Shown: positions 9,501 through 22,915 of the stretch, in pieces
How positions within the stretch are numbered: the first letter of the stretch is position 1
How the letters are laid out: every line of letters begins with the position of its first letter
DNA from: Protonemura montana
Lineage: Eukaryota; Arthropoda; Insecta; Plecoptera; Nemouridae
DNA length: 64,000 nt
Direction of reading: 5' to 3'
Assembly (NCBI GenBank): GCA_947568835.1
Contig: OX387602.1
Coordinates: 15,303,021-15,367,020, forward strand
Made by a program: the position numbers and the translations under genes
The notes under the pieces: model-generated
Database searches by the model: none
Told to the model about the DNA's origin: nothing
The model's input: the letters and a program-made list of their open reading frames with translations, nothing else

Positions 9501-12500
9501 TTATAAGTCCACCTCCAAATCAGGCAATGTCTCAAGATACTCCACACGTGATGACGGTGGCGATGCCGGTAGCAAATAGTTTTCCCGATCTAAAAGTTCG
9601 ACCGGTCTAAATTGAGCGACGGGATAAGTCCCCGGGGGTCGCGGGAACGGCATGGGGTTATTTGGCTTGAACGTCGACAACGTCGGCTTCCTTTGGGGTG
9701 GAGGCTGTGTAATAGGAACATTGTCCGGCGCCTCCACCGCCATTCCCCACGCCTTCTGCAATCGCTCGTGAACCTCGTGGAACCGAATGCGATCTCGCGG
9801 CTCTGTCTTCCAACAAGACCTCATCAAGTCGCAGATAAACGGTGGACAATCGTCAGGAGGTATCAGCATGATCCCCTGGATGATCAACTTGATGACGTCG
9901 TCGTTCGAGTGACCGTAGTACGGCTGCTTGCCGAGGCTGTAGATCTCCCAGAGGATGACGCCGTAAGACCAAACGTCCGACTCCAGCGTGAATCGTCCGT
10001 ACATGACGCTCTCTGGCGCCATCCACCGCACGGGAAGGAGTCGCGAGCCACCTATCTTGTAATAGTCACACACGTAAATGTCACGACTCATGCCGAAGTC
10101 TGCGATCTTAACGGTGAGCCCGGTGCCGACGAGACAATTTCTGCACGCCAAGTCGCGATGGACGAATCTCTCGCCGGCTAGATAGCGCATCCCGGCAGCG
10201 ATCTGGACTGCGACCAGGAGTAGCGACTCTTTGGTGAGAGGAGACAGTCCTGGAATTGGGTTCCACAGCTGTCGGGAGTTCCGCCGGAGAACTTCGGCCA
10301 AGTCACCGTGCGGCATGAACTCGAACACCATCAGAGGACTGCTGCCGGAGTCTGCTTGAACAGAGGCAAGAGTTTTGTTTTGGTGGCGCGATATTTTTAA
10401 GGAGAACCCCAAGGTTCTAGGATTCTTAACACAGTTTCAAGCCCAGTGAACGTGTTTAGAGCTAACAGTCAGTGATAGAAGATGATTACATTCTTAACTG
10501 CATTAATACATAATCAAAGCAGTAGATCCAACGACTATTTAGAGTCGTTCAGAGAACTAAAAAGCGTAGCGTTGCTTGGTATGTTACTCTGCTGTATTTG
10601 TAATGTAGGCCGTTTTCCAGCCCACAGGTCCCTTCATTAAGAACGCATTGTTAAGCATTTGCGTAAATACATTTCTAAAACAGGCACGAGATGTTGGCAA
10701 ATTGATCAGCACTCTTGTTGCCCGCAGGGGACAAGAGCGCGGTATAAAAGGTTTCGAGTTTGCTATGCTGTGTGGGTATCCAGTTCTCGGAAAATTTATA
10801 TCGAGAGGAAACTCGAACTAAACTCGAATTCGACTGAAAGCGAAGATAAACAACTTCGATGAACATTCATTGATCCAGTTGATAGCTTCACGTTTTTGAT
10901 TGTGGATAATTTCGAAGTGTTGACAATCGGAATTTCATTATTCGGTGATTGGTGGGTAGGAGGGGTAAGGGATATGTGGGAGTAATTTAATCACGGCACA
11001 ATAGCAGCGACCTAAATCAGCGCTTGACCTCTGAGTTCCTTGAAGTCTACGAAGTCTAGCCTTAATTTCGCCAAGAGTGGTCAATGGGTGCGGTAATAAG
11101 GACGGGAAGGAGGGGGTCACGCGTAGATAATACTCTCGTCCGGCTCCTTTTGTTCCCGTACCACCCACTAAGGCGTTGTGTGCCGTGGTCTTTGCATCCC
11201 GTCACTTCAAAGACGTGGGTCTTAAATAGCGCCCCTGAACGCAGCCCGCAGAGCAGTGGACCCGGCACCTCCACTATCAAATAGCATGGCGTAACTTGGG
11301 ATGGATAGAAGGGGGGGAGGGGGAATGAGGAAAGTCTACTCGCATTGAATGAAACTTCAATTCCGTCATTGAGTTCGCTTATGTTACCTAGTGTGCTATC
11401 ATCCATAACAGAAATTATGCTTTTGCTATGCTTTCACTTTAACGTGCGTCTATAACGGCTGGGATTTTACTTGTGTTCTTTTCATGTCTCGCACTCACAA
11501 CAGAATCTGATGTACAAGTGTTCTTACCTCTTGTGACGACGCCAATTAGCGATAAGATGTTCGAATGCTTGAAGCCACTCATTATGTCAACCTCGCGCAA
11601 GAAGTCATCCTCCGCCTCGCGAGAAGCTGAGTCCTTGAGCTCCTTGATGGCCACTACTTCAGGCTGGTGACCTTCCACCTTCGTCAACTCACCTGTAATT
11701 GCATCAGGAGTAAAATGCTTTTAGCTTAGTCTGAAATGTTTTCATAATGTAAATCTGCGTTTAATAGAGAGTCGAAATCATTGATATGTTAAATAAATGT
11801 ATACTTAGAACGAGTTTTTAATCTGCAATTCAAAAATAATTGGCAAATACTATTTAGCCTCGGGCAATGGGTTTGACCTCGGGTTGAGGCGTTGACCATA
11901 CATCGAGATATCGAAGGTACCCATGGCGAGTAGGTATTCATTTTTTTCAATTATAGAGTCACAGAATACACAGGAAATAGGTAAAATAAAAATATTTGAA
12001 TTACTTATTTGCCACAGGATTTGTTGACTTCTGTCCAATAACTGATTATTGGAAAGCTAATATGCTGAATTGATGTGTCTAATGAATCGGTCTAACGTGA
12101 GCATTTTCCTCATAGAGGATACTAAATGTACCTAAATGAATTCCTGCCTCAAATTTGCTGGAATTCAACGTCACTCGCAGAGTGGCAATATATTTCATGT
12201 GTAAACGCAAATAACATGCTTGGCACTGCTTTATGGGGGAGTCAGAGGACAAATAAGATTATTAATGTAACTTAAATGAGCAAACATATTATTTTAATAT
12301 ATTATTAAAATATTATTTAACATATTATTAAAATGAGCAGACTCTACAAAAAATTCTGCTGTCAGGGCTTTATGAGGAGAGCCGAGGGAGATCTCTTTGA
12401 TACCAGACAGTGCCGATGTAACCTTGTTCTCTTTTTTACGGATCACTACTAATATTTATAGAATTACTAGCAGTAATCCGTATCCTTAAGTATATTTGTA

Positions 12501-15500
12501 ATCTCAGAATTGTTCAACATCCCTTCGTCCTTAATCACCACTCGAGCATAGTCTATACAAATGCCGACTATGGACCAAACATTTTTAAATTTTTTGCTTG
12601 GAATAGAGGTTATTTTCACTGGGTGTAGGTAAATGAAAGTCTGGGTACGCAACTTTGAAAACTTGATAAAAATGGGAAATATAAAGCTAGTGTGTTTTCT
12701 GAAAACCGACCACAATGATAAAAAAAAATAGCAATATCATGTCAAAGATCCTATCCTATTTTTTATGTGCTCGGGGTTTCATTCCTATGCCTATTAAATT
12801 TTGTTAGCAGCACGAAGTGTCTTTATGGACCTCTATATACAGACTTAATTGTCAGATTTGTCGGCCACCAAATGGATCATTTTATTTGGGTTGTTTGAAG
12901 CTTGGAGAACCAGAATAGATTTAAGTAAGAGCTATCTATATCACGCGTAGTATTTATGCAAGCTACTAACGGATTTCACGGAAAATTAAACAGGAATAGA
13001 GAAACGGAAATTTTTGAAACAACAATCATGCCCCCGAAATTAATGATGTCAATTTAATTTATTTGCTGAATGAGAATTCCAACTTCCAGCTAAGAAAGTC
13101 ACGACATTTGAAGAAAGAGTGTTTATCTCGTTTATTATTTGAGCTTTGAAGTGAACTGAAGAATACTTTCCGGGGATAGAACAAAAGAAGTGTGTTGATT
13201 CAATTATTTCAGTTGGCAATGCGAGTTCGTACTGTGATTTAAATCAAAAATCAAAAGCTAGATTTGTGGAGTGCATGTTGTTTGTGATTGGTGTACGCTG
13301 ACATTATCACTTTTCAAATTAGCGGACACTCGGCAGCGTACAAGCATATGAACACAATGATGCATTTAATTAATTCCGACTTTTGCTAGTGAGTTCTTTT
13401 TAATTTAAACTAAAACGATCAAAGAATCGTAACCAATCTTTCGCCCATTTTTTTAACCGATATCCGGGATACATTCTTTCCATCTCAAATAAAGGGTTGA
13501 TCAAATATGTGAAAAAATTCCAATTATAGTTTTTGGACCGTTGTATTGAATAATGTAGAATGTAGATTTTTTACTCAGAAAAAAAAATTCAATATTGGAG
13601 ATTGGAAATCGATAATGAAATCAAAGTATTACTGTCACAGCATATACCTACCAACAGCAAATACTTGGCTGCAGTCTGATACTTTGAGGGTGTGGCATGG
13701 TGTGGAAACATGACTGTACATCCACAAACCTAGTGGCTAGAGGCAACCACAAATAAAGTAGACTTATAAGTTATTTGATGGTAATTGGTAACACTTCATT
13801 TTGTCAACAATGAAATTAAAAAAATTACAAAATATATAAAAAATTAAAGCCATTGCAGCACTTTACTGAAGGAATTATAGTACATAGTTTACAATATTGA
13901 CTAATTCAATCAAGTCTTACCTTTGTACACCTTCCCGAAGCACCCCTCGCCGATGACCTGCATGAAGCACAGCTTTTCACGGGCCAGGAGTGGCACCGGG
14001 GGCAGGTCGTGCTCACTGGGGGGCGCGCAAGCCGTGTACTGAGGGTTTGCTCGGTACCGTTCAGCAACCAGTAAGCCCTTGGTCAGGTTCAGCGGGCACG
14101 GCTGGACAGCACGGAAAAAGAAACACATTGTTAGGACATTAAAGTGCGCAGGAAAATTGGTTTACCATGTTTAAATCTGTAAAATACACTGTTGATTTTT
14201 ATTTGTTTACTCCCGATGTGATGTACAAAATGGCCAATAAACGCGAAGTAAGAACCTAGGAGAAGCAAAACAGCAGCCTTGTAGAGGAGCGCAGTTTAGG
14301 TAAAAAATATTTACGAATCATCCGTATTTACGTCATTGTGCAATATTTTTTTTAAATAAAGAAATTGTCTTGGTTGTTTTTCGTAATTTGAGCGATAAAG
14401 TCTAAAAAGTAAGAACTCATAGCTACTGAGCAGAAGCGGTTGCAAAACCTGACTGATGTAAGAGTTCCCAGCCCGTAAAACATACTATACTAGATTTACG
14501 ATGGGGAAAATGTTAATGAGCAATGTTGAGCAAAGCCAGATTGAAAAGGCATGAACACGGTTTATTAAATCCAAGCCTCTATCCAACACTATCCGAGGAG
14601 AATTGAATGCCATTAGTCGATGACCCCAGGTACCGACGCATGATTTAGATCTGTACACTGCTTGTGCTAGAGTTTCAAAAAAAGAAAAGCTCTCTGCTGA
14701 CGACTTTTTTTAAGTCGAACAGATTTTTTTTGTGGACCTAAAATATTACATTTCGATGTATGTTGCTGAATAAACCTGTATAAACACGTTTCATAGACAT
14801 AGATATTATACCTATGGTCTGGTTTTGTGGTTGCCAACGCTTTGGGAGTTGATAGAATTTGTCAAAAGGTGTTCAGTTGGAATGCGGCCGAGGGTAAACG
14901 CAAATGTAACTCCTATGTCTGGCTTGAAATGATGGAATGTTGAGGGAAATTGTTACGATATGTGGCACATTTCAAAATCCTATGGATATGATGATACATA
15001 CAAGTGAAGACAGTATGAAGACCTGTAAGCTTAGAAAAACGCTTTATTGCACATATAATTTATTTCAAAATGAAGGTGTATTTAGTTTGGGCAGATGGGT
15101 GTTAATTAAAACCATACACTCTGTTGAGTTTTAAATTGGCGACCAAGCCAGTATAAAGTTCAGGCAAAAAACTCACAATACTCATTTAAAATATAAAGTT
15201 ATGTGGGTAGTGTTCTGTGGGAAAAAAACTTGTCATTGGGGGAGCAAGTAATTAACAACAAAACAGTAATTTACAAAGTTAGTACGGTAACAGTATGCAG
15301 CAATCACAAACATTTATTTCTTTTTGGAGTGGCCTGAGGGGGGGGGGGGGGGGGATGAAAACATGTTTTGTAGAAATCACTCGATTCTATTTCGCTATGG
15401 CTTCCACTTGAAAAAGTAAAGCACTCAGTTGCCCTCATAGTCAAAATCCATCAACCATACAAAAAGACTAATCTCCTACTCACCTTTTTATGATCATATA

Positions 15501-18500
15501 ATATAAATCTCAAAATGTCCAATTATAAAACCGCTAACGGGAGGTTTTCTTAGACTCTGAAGACACGTGAGTTAAACAATTTGACTTTTAATATTTTGAA
15601 AATATTGTGTCACTTCTTTCCAAATAAAACAATGCAGATTGTTTTAAACCTATCTCAACCTCTATCTCCCGTACAGCCTACTGCTGCTGCAAGTCTGGTG
15701 CAAGTGCTACATGTCTAGTGTTATAGCACAAATACAATTATTTAATTTATAATATGAAAGATTTATGTGATATAATGATATTTTTATATAATTATTAATA
15801 TGGATTGGCGAAGTGGTTCAGAGCCGTGGGTAGACGGGTCTAAGAAACGTCGACTTTTTAGGTACTTTTTAGGACCGCAAGTCAGCTCGAACAGAGCAAA
15901 ACCGTTACACTCAACACTTATTATAAATATTATTATATCTGTGGTTATTGTACCCCTCTGTGAAACTAAACTAATTATTTTAGCCTAAACCAAGTCCGTA
16001 CTAACGAATGACCAAAGTACAAAATAACATAATCACAGTGAATCAATCTAGCCATGTTTACTACAGTGCAACAACAAGATACAACTTATAAGTATTCTAG
16101 GAAATCAGCTGCTGAGTCGGACTCGGTCACGACCGTTGTGATTACCAATCGGCAACTATCTACACTCAGGGTTCATACGATTTTTTCAGCAAGCATGCTT
16201 TTCACAGCAAATTTCCCGCACGAAAACAAAAAGCTGGAAATTCAACTTGCGGTAGGAACAGAGTATAAAGCAAAGCATGTTGACCACAGCCAGAATTCGA
16301 TTCTGGGAAATATGTAAAATTAAGACCTCCAAAACAAACCGATATTCTAAGTAACTTACCGAATTTTTGGGCTTGCGGTTTTTCGCTGATTTGCTGAGAC
16401 ACTTGTGGATCTCCTTTCGTTTCCACAAGCATAGAGTAAAGCCGACTAGCACGACGAGAATGACGGCGACTGCAGACCCCACTAGGAGTCCCGTGGAGTC
16501 GCGGTTTGCCCAGTTGTGTGGGGTAGTCTCCACCTTAGCCTGGCAACACGACACAGTTTAGAATACATACATGATATGGGTTTACGCGTAATAGGTTTTT
16601 AAAAGGAATCCAGGATAACTTCAAGACAGTGCCCTATTCTAAGTTCAACAATAACACTCAGAGTATAAGCCAAGTTAGCAGATTTGTTAATAAAAAAAAG
16701 TGTAATCAAGGGTTAAAACACTAAGTAGGTAAGTGCTAGGTTAAGGGGGTCAAGGGTAGGTACATGTAGATAGGGTAGGTTCGCCAGGTGGCTAATAAAT
16801 ATTTTGTATTTTGTTACAATATTTATTAAATGACCAATTAGCATGTTCGGGATAAAAACCAAAAGTAATGATGGCCAACACCCAGTCTTCGTGCGTACCC
16901 TTCTTATAAGTTATTACCTCTTGTGGGTGCATTTTGCTAGTAGGCTGTGTGTGGTCACTTTTAACGCTTGTTCTTATTCTGGAAATACATTTACCCCCCC
17001 CCCCCCCTCCCTGCCTTAGAATTCTTTCCTAAAACCGTTTTTGAATTGACGATGGCCACTCGAGGTGAAACTTGCAGGGGAATTGGAACCGAGTCTTTTA
17101 TTTTGAACGTACTTGAGTACGGCTGTCCCTGCAAATGTATTGCCTTTGCATTATTAAAAACACACTGCAGTGCGGAATTTGGTGCAGAACTTCGCCTTCT
17201 CTGAAGGTCGTCGAAATTCAAGGTGAAGGTCGTAGCATGAGAAAAAATACACAATTTTCGAGAGACAAATTGAAAACGGGGTAATCAGAAGGCTGACAGT
17301 CGCTTAATTTTGGAATTCAATTAACACTTTAAAACATTTTTAGAAAACTGTATGACACTGAATCTTCGAAAGGTAAAGCGTAGTACGTACGCACGCTTAG
17401 ATTTTAAAAATTGACTCACCGGATTAAGACTTCAATTGGCAATTCTAGTGGGATTTACTTGCTTACTTAAAAAGCTGTGCTATGATGCGAGTGAATTGAA
17501 TTTCGATCACAATGCAAATATTTTACAGTAGACAATTGGAAATAAAAACTCGATCCTAGTGGTCTGATCCCTCTTCAAAATGCCCGTGAGGTCGCGCAGC
17601 CGCTACTGCCAAATACGCTCCACACCGAAAAAACCCAATTTCAACTACACGAGCGAATATTTTCAACAAACAAAAATCTCTTCTCTTTGAACATTCAAAA
17701 TTAAAATCACTGATTATATTTAGGTACGTGAATTTGCAAGTGGCAGCTGGATTGAAGTGTGTTAAAGTCACAATGCTCTACATGCTTCTTCATTAAGTCT
17801 GGACCAACAGTGAAACTAGGTCGAGGTTTTGCCCCAGATTTTGACATATTCTTTTGTTTGTTAAACCGCCTAGAAGCCCCCATGTTGTCATGGCCCTTCT
17901 TTCTCCATTACCCTGTAAAACTTTCCGCTTTCTCGACTCCCCGGAGCCACGGTACCGAGTACTACCCCTCCCAATCACGCCGCGAATTGTACAGGCCCGC
18001 ACGGCGCAACGACATAATTATTCCTTTGTGACTAGCTTGAGGACAAAGAGGCCAAAGGACCGATCAAATTTAACATCATACTCAGAAGACTGAGTTATTG
18101 GCATTTTGTATTTGCCTTTATTTCATGTGGTCGAAGTTGAGATTCAATTGATTGAATCCGTAGCCACGAAACATTCTCTGGTAGTAGTATTGCATTTCTA
18201 AATACTGAACGACAACGCAATTGTATAGAATTCCAAATTCCAACCGAAAACTCAAATTAAATATTTTAAACATCATAAAATAAACGTGGAGATAATTTTG
18301 CTAAAGCTTAATAAATGCTATGCACAATATTTCAATGTAATCTAAATGTAAAATTAAAATAAATAATCCGTCAACTTTGAAAGCTCACAGGCAACAACTT
18401 TCATCTTGCCTGTTTTTGGCAGTTTCGACGAGATGAGTAGGAATAGGGGGTGGGGGACGCTTTGGGAGGTGGGGGGGGGGGGGGGGGGGGGGGGGGGTAG

Positions 18501-21500
18501 GGATGCGTGAAGTCACGTAGAGGGTTGGGGGTGGGCAATATTATAATATTGTGAGAAGTTTGGCGCTGTGTTTGAAAGAGCATGTCATATTATTGTGATG
18601 TGATGCTTGCCGAAGTGGAAAACTACGTCGAAGTCGTTAAATCTGACAGATATTAATCGAACTTGTTCGAAAATATAATTACTATAAATACTTTATAATA
18701 CATACTTTTTGCTGTATTTTAAAATCCGTTTAATACTCGGTGAGTGTTTTTTAAGAAACATTTAAGAGGTTTTGGAGGATGGTTGAACATTCTGATCAAA
18801 TACTTTATTCATCTTTCAATGTCTATTTATTCCGTCGAGAGCGAAACACATTTTTGAAGTATCATTAGTTGAATAAGAATAATGTCATGGTACGCGCTTA
18901 AAATTTTCCATGAATGAACTTTCAGCTCCTCAGGATTTGAAAACCATTAAAAGTTGTTGGCAAGGTCATAGCTTGCCTACAGCCTTCTTATCTACCCAGG
19001 AACAGAAAGCTTTTGCCACAAGCGAGATTTCGTGACAGCGTTCTTGCTCCCAGTACTGAATTCAAATTGAAAAATTCTTTTCACTTTAGTGTGGACGGAT
19101 TCTGACAGAATTCCTCGAATTCGCTGGTTTCGTAAGCATCTATGATGACATGCGATGTAGTGTGGTAGTGGTCCATACTTGCTCGGTCGATGTGGCGTTC
19201 GGAATGGTCAGGTTTCCGCCGCTGGGCGGTTTGATGTTGGAGATCGGCTGCGGGTTGATGGGAACTGAAACATTTCAAAATACCGCAGGTTAGTAAAGAA
19301 ATCTTGAGGTGGTTTATTCGTCAAACATCACATTTTTTGAGTGCGTGAAAATTTGGATCCACAAAGCGGAGTTTAAGCTTAACCGCGGATTTTTTAAAAT
19401 TTTTTGGAGTTAATATTGACGTTGTGTCTAAATTATCAAAAATTGGTATCATGATTCATGGTTATAATTTTATGTCCTTCATTTGTCTGTATTGTCCCAA
19501 TTTATGTCCTTAATCGTAAACTCTGCTTTAAAGATGCGTGGAACGATGTTGAATTTTTTTTGCACGGTTGTCGATCGATTTGCACTCGTTTCATCGCAAC
19601 CATTGGCAATTATAGCAGATATCGATCGAGAAGTACTTGTTGAATCTTACAGGTTCCAGAATTTATTCTTTATTACCTTAAACCGTTCTTTTTTGTCTAT
19701 TCTGTAAAAACACCTAATAAAGGAAAACAAATCACCTGTTCTATCTTGTATCGAGCTCCGATTGAACAATTAAAGCAAACACTCAGTTTGACAAAAAAAA
19801 AAAAAAAAAAAACATTTTGCGGTTTTTTCACTTGACATTTGTTTGCTCCTTACCGGGAAAATGGCTAAGTCGATTTGGATGAAATTCACAGGAGAGCTTC
19901 GAAATCTCTGAACTGAAATCTGCTATTTCTTAAAACAAGCGGTTTTATGTATTTTTTCATCAAAATTTACAAGAAAATGTAGACACGTTGTTAGGCAGAA
20001 ATTGTCAGTCGCAGATGAAGTTGCCATTGGAAAATGTTTGCAGAACGAATTTGAAAGATACTTTAGTGAACCGTAAGTAACGAAAGTAGCACGAGGGGAA
20101 CCCTTTTCAAAAAAAGTAAATAAGTGGAAAAAAAAATACCCATCTACAACGAAATTAAAAATCCATTTTAAATTCGACGGGAAAATTTTCTTGGTGCAAA
20201 CTCCTTTTTATCTGGAGCTGAAATATCTTTAGCTTCTAACGTCTTCCACTTAAGATTTCGAAATTTCCCTGTCAGTAGCCAGAGGGTTTGCTAATCGAGC
20301 GCATAAGAAAAGACAGCTTCCGTCATTTTCTCGAGTAGTGGGGGAGCCCACGGATCAACTTCCTGGAGGCTTAAATTACCACCTTCAGAGCGTTCCTTGA
20401 ACAATGGAGGTGTCGAGTTAATACTAAAAGGTGGATTCGAAGAACGTTTGATTATGTTCACTTTTGTAGCAACTGATGACATTACAACTGCAAAATTAAT
20501 TTGTGCATATTATAAATGTCGCAAAAAATGGAAAAAAGAAAAATAATTCCATACCTATCCTACAGAAGATCAAGTTACATTATCTGAAAATTTGGTTCCA
20601 CCAAAGTAACAATGCCTCCCAAGGTCCCCCCTTGCATTGCCCTAGAAGAATATTCGGTTTCGGTAGATCCAAGCAACGAGCTTGCGTCGTTAAAGTGCAC
20701 CCATGCGTCCTCCAATTAGAGTCTTTGTTGCTTTGTTTCATCTCTCAGATTAATTATAAAATGTAGTGAAAATTTGAGAACACGCTTGGAAACACTCTAT
20801 TCGTGCGACGGGCTGCATAACTTCCGGGCGGTCTCTGTACCCATTAGCTATTTTCCATGAGCTCATTTTTGGAGACATTGAAATGCGTTTCAGGCTTACA
20901 GGATAATGAATGCGTAACGACAGAAGACAAATAGATTTTTGCGTTACACGAAACTAAAAAATTTGCCAGGAAGATGACTATAATATTAATAAATGAAGGC
21001 GGAGCTTGCTGTTGAGGACTTCCCAATTAAAAGGAAAGTAGCCGACAGCAATGATACCTTAAGAGAGATTTGAATGAGAACTTGGTGAGCTTAGCGTTTA
21101 TTAATGAAATGCGCACGCATTCTAACGCCTATGTAATGTTAAGTAATACAAATTGAAAATGTGCCGTCAAAATCTATATTTGAAAAGAAAACTGTACACA
21201 TCTTTCGCTATTTTTGTTCAGTTTTTCTGCATGCAACTCAGATGCCAGTATTTGGTGTGTGCATCTTTTTAATTTTAAAACTTTGTGGCATCCTAGCCCA
21301 TAAAGTTGGGCTCACTATTTATTTACGAGTAGTGTTTTGCGGAGACTTTGACATCATTTAACATTTTGTAATATTTTATTAAATAAAAGTTACTGAATTA
21401 AGATATAAATTGTGCCCAGTGCGGTAGACGTCCACTTACACATTGTGAATAGTGTAAAAAGGTCAATTTGTAGTAGGCGATAAGCAATTTTTTGGCCAAT

Positions 21501-22364
21501 TTCCTGAAGTGAGTCGAACACATGATGTCTGGCCGTGCATGAAAAGGAATCCGGCTCAAGTTGAAGAACAGTTCAACCTATTTCTCCTCTCCTACTGCCA
21601 TTTTCCTTAGGGGCCATTCCCGCCGAAGAGGAAATTGCTGCTGGGCACATTGATTGTTTCGTTGCCATGACTACGACATATAATACACTCTCAGGAGCAG
21701 GTTTCACTTGCCAAGCATGGGATTACGTTGTCGAAAGTAATTCGGTACCATCGTTCCCGATTTCATCGGCTCTTAGACACGAGTAGAAGGGCTTAATTCG
21801 AAACGTGCTTAACATATTAGTACATTGAAGAACAGGTCCGTCACCCACCACCATTAGTCAATAAACCGTGGCGTATCTAGAGTCCCCCATCCTAATTTTA
21901 CCACAATGTTGACTAAGTATTAAATTCTAAATTCGGGCACAATCTGTCTATAAATGCATCGCTTCGGTCTTCCAGCTATGGACAGCGGTAATTTAACAAT
22001 TTATATCGGTACTACATGAAGTTGTTGGTACCCAAGGCCATAAGCCTTTTCAGGTTCAAAGAGCAAAGGCAATAGAGCAAAACTGTGTACAACACCAACA
22101 AAACGTACTTGCTAAATGTTTGTGTTCACACTACCATAACTCCACAACAATACTAATAGCACTAACTAAATAATTCAAGGACAGTGCTTCAAGGCCCTTC
22201 AGGATTTGCAATGTTACCTGTTCTTCTCTTGGGGCACAGCAGGTCATTGGTGGGCACGGAACCGTCATGTGGACACACGCACTTTGAGTGCGTTGAGTTG
22301 AGGCTTTGGCACGCAGCCTCCTCTCCGCACAACTTTGCATTGCATTTCTTCTCGAAGATCAAAC
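9501..22364 (-). CDS. Trk-like receptor tyrosine kinase with EGF-like ectodomain (exons 2-7)
   Basis: Six exons on the minus strand join with matching phases: 22364..22218, 19264..19179, 16539..16360, 14101..13921, 11692..11528 and 10354..9501. In order they encode a Cys-rich EGF-like module (CNAKLCGEEAAC...CVC...LLC), a Pro/Asn linker, one transmembrane helix (LLVGSAVAVILVVLVGFTL) with a basic stop-transfer KRK, a juxtamembrane NPQY, and a complete kinase: P loop GEGCFGKV, VAIK lysine, HRDLACRN, DFGMSRD, activation-loop IYVCDYY, and WMAPES. Most similar in pattern to Trk (YLAG..FVHRDLA.RNCLVG, DYY.IGG..LP.RWM, GKQP); Ror and MuSK/Nrk are the next candidates. With the exon at 36.5 kb the product would be about 569 residues. 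The tail is Pro-rich and ends VEYLETLPDLEVDL. Expected at the plasma membrane, relaying a ligand signal by autophosphorylation. No LRR or Ig domains are visible. Confidence 0.88.
10355..11527. other. Intron between the two kinase-domain exons
   Basis: A 1.17-kb intron. Its middle (about 11050-11330) is GC-richer and carries open frames on both strands, ending in a GGCGTAACTT-like string and a G-rich tract. It looks like a decayed repeat insertion rather than an exon, because no frame joins the flanking kinase exons in phase. Confidence 0.4.
11693..19178. other. Introns between kinase, juxtamembrane, TM and linker exons
   Basis: Three AT-rich introns (11693-13920, 14102-16359, 16540-19178). 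They contain homopolymer tracts: G17 at 15338-15354, C14 at 16994-17007 and G27 at 18471-18497. The many short ORFs in both strands lack splice-compatible borders, and I support no further exon here. Confidence 0.4.
18471..18497 (+). repeat. G27 homopolymer tract
   Basis: A run of 27 G on plus (27 C on the transcribed receptor pre-mRNA sense) within a wider G-rich stretch 18446-18534. Similar shorter runs lie at 15338-15354 (G17), 16994-17007 (C14) and 32470-32488 (C19). Exact lengths are prone to sequencing error. Confidence 0.8.
19793..19812 (+). repeat. A20 homopolymer tract
   Basis: Twenty consecutive A in the intron between the linker and EGF exons. It could be the tail of an old retroposon, but I see no recognisable body upstream. 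Confidence 0.6.
20291..20487 (-). CDS. Candidate alternative exon of the receptor kinase
   Basis: A 65-codon open frame on the minus strand follows a good acceptor (TTAATTTTGCAG|TTG, exon from 20487). It needs one base to complete its first codon, exactly what the EGF exon (ending 22218) supplies, and its first two bases match those of the regular next exon at 19264. Read to its TAG (20291-20293) it would be an alternative last exon that makes an ectodomain without membrane helix. A donor GGTG|GTAATT at 20380 would instead give a 108-base cassette with identical phases on both sides, leaving the rest in frame. The composition is Ser/Pro/Asn-rich, like the neighbouring linker. Nothing shows that it is used; a chance ORF remains the main alternative. 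Confidence 0.3.
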
Positions 22365-22915
22365 CTGCAACAGAATAACAACGTGTCTGTCAGAAAAGTT
22401 TACTCGAAGGCACGTATTGTGCATGCCTTTTGCAAAATGTTGCTATTTATCAGTTTTGAAAGTGCGTTTGATAAGGATACGGAAATTGGAAAAAGGAATA
22501 CATGTCTTCGAACTTGTGTTCGTTTGTAGCGAGTGCGAACGTTTGCATTGATGCACTAGAATAACTTTTACAAGGAAGCTGAAGAAAGACCGTGGAAAGA
22601 GTAGACCGTAGAAAGGGAAGCTATAGTCCAGTGCCGTCGCTCTTTATGATCAAAGTGTGCATCTGAGATGATTATTTTGATTACAGAACGCCTTTTGCTG
22701 TTCTACTGAATACGAGATTCTTTGAACAAACGAGATATTTCACCGGCTGTGGAAAGTTGTATGACCTGGGTGTTGTTACAAACCTCAAATCTACGAAGTA
22801 AATCGATAGAACAGGGCACACACCTCGCGGATTCGATCAATTATTAACCAGGCAAACACGGTTCGAATAAAAATTATGTGAAATTCATTGAGTATAATTG
22901 CCAAAGCAACTGACA

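Noticed and set aside
9612-10181. 189-codon plus-strand ORF
   Set aside because: Complete antisense shadow of the kinase exon; Arg-rich composition is typical of antisense frames.
11280-11330. GGCGTAACTT string as a second hAT end like 32413
   Set aside because: Only a short match, no opposite end and no target duplication found.
11062-11406. 114-codon minus-strand ORF as an extra kinase exon
   Set aside because: No acceptor/donor pair gives a phase that fits between 11528 and 10354, and kinase sequence is continuous without it. Probably repeat-derived.
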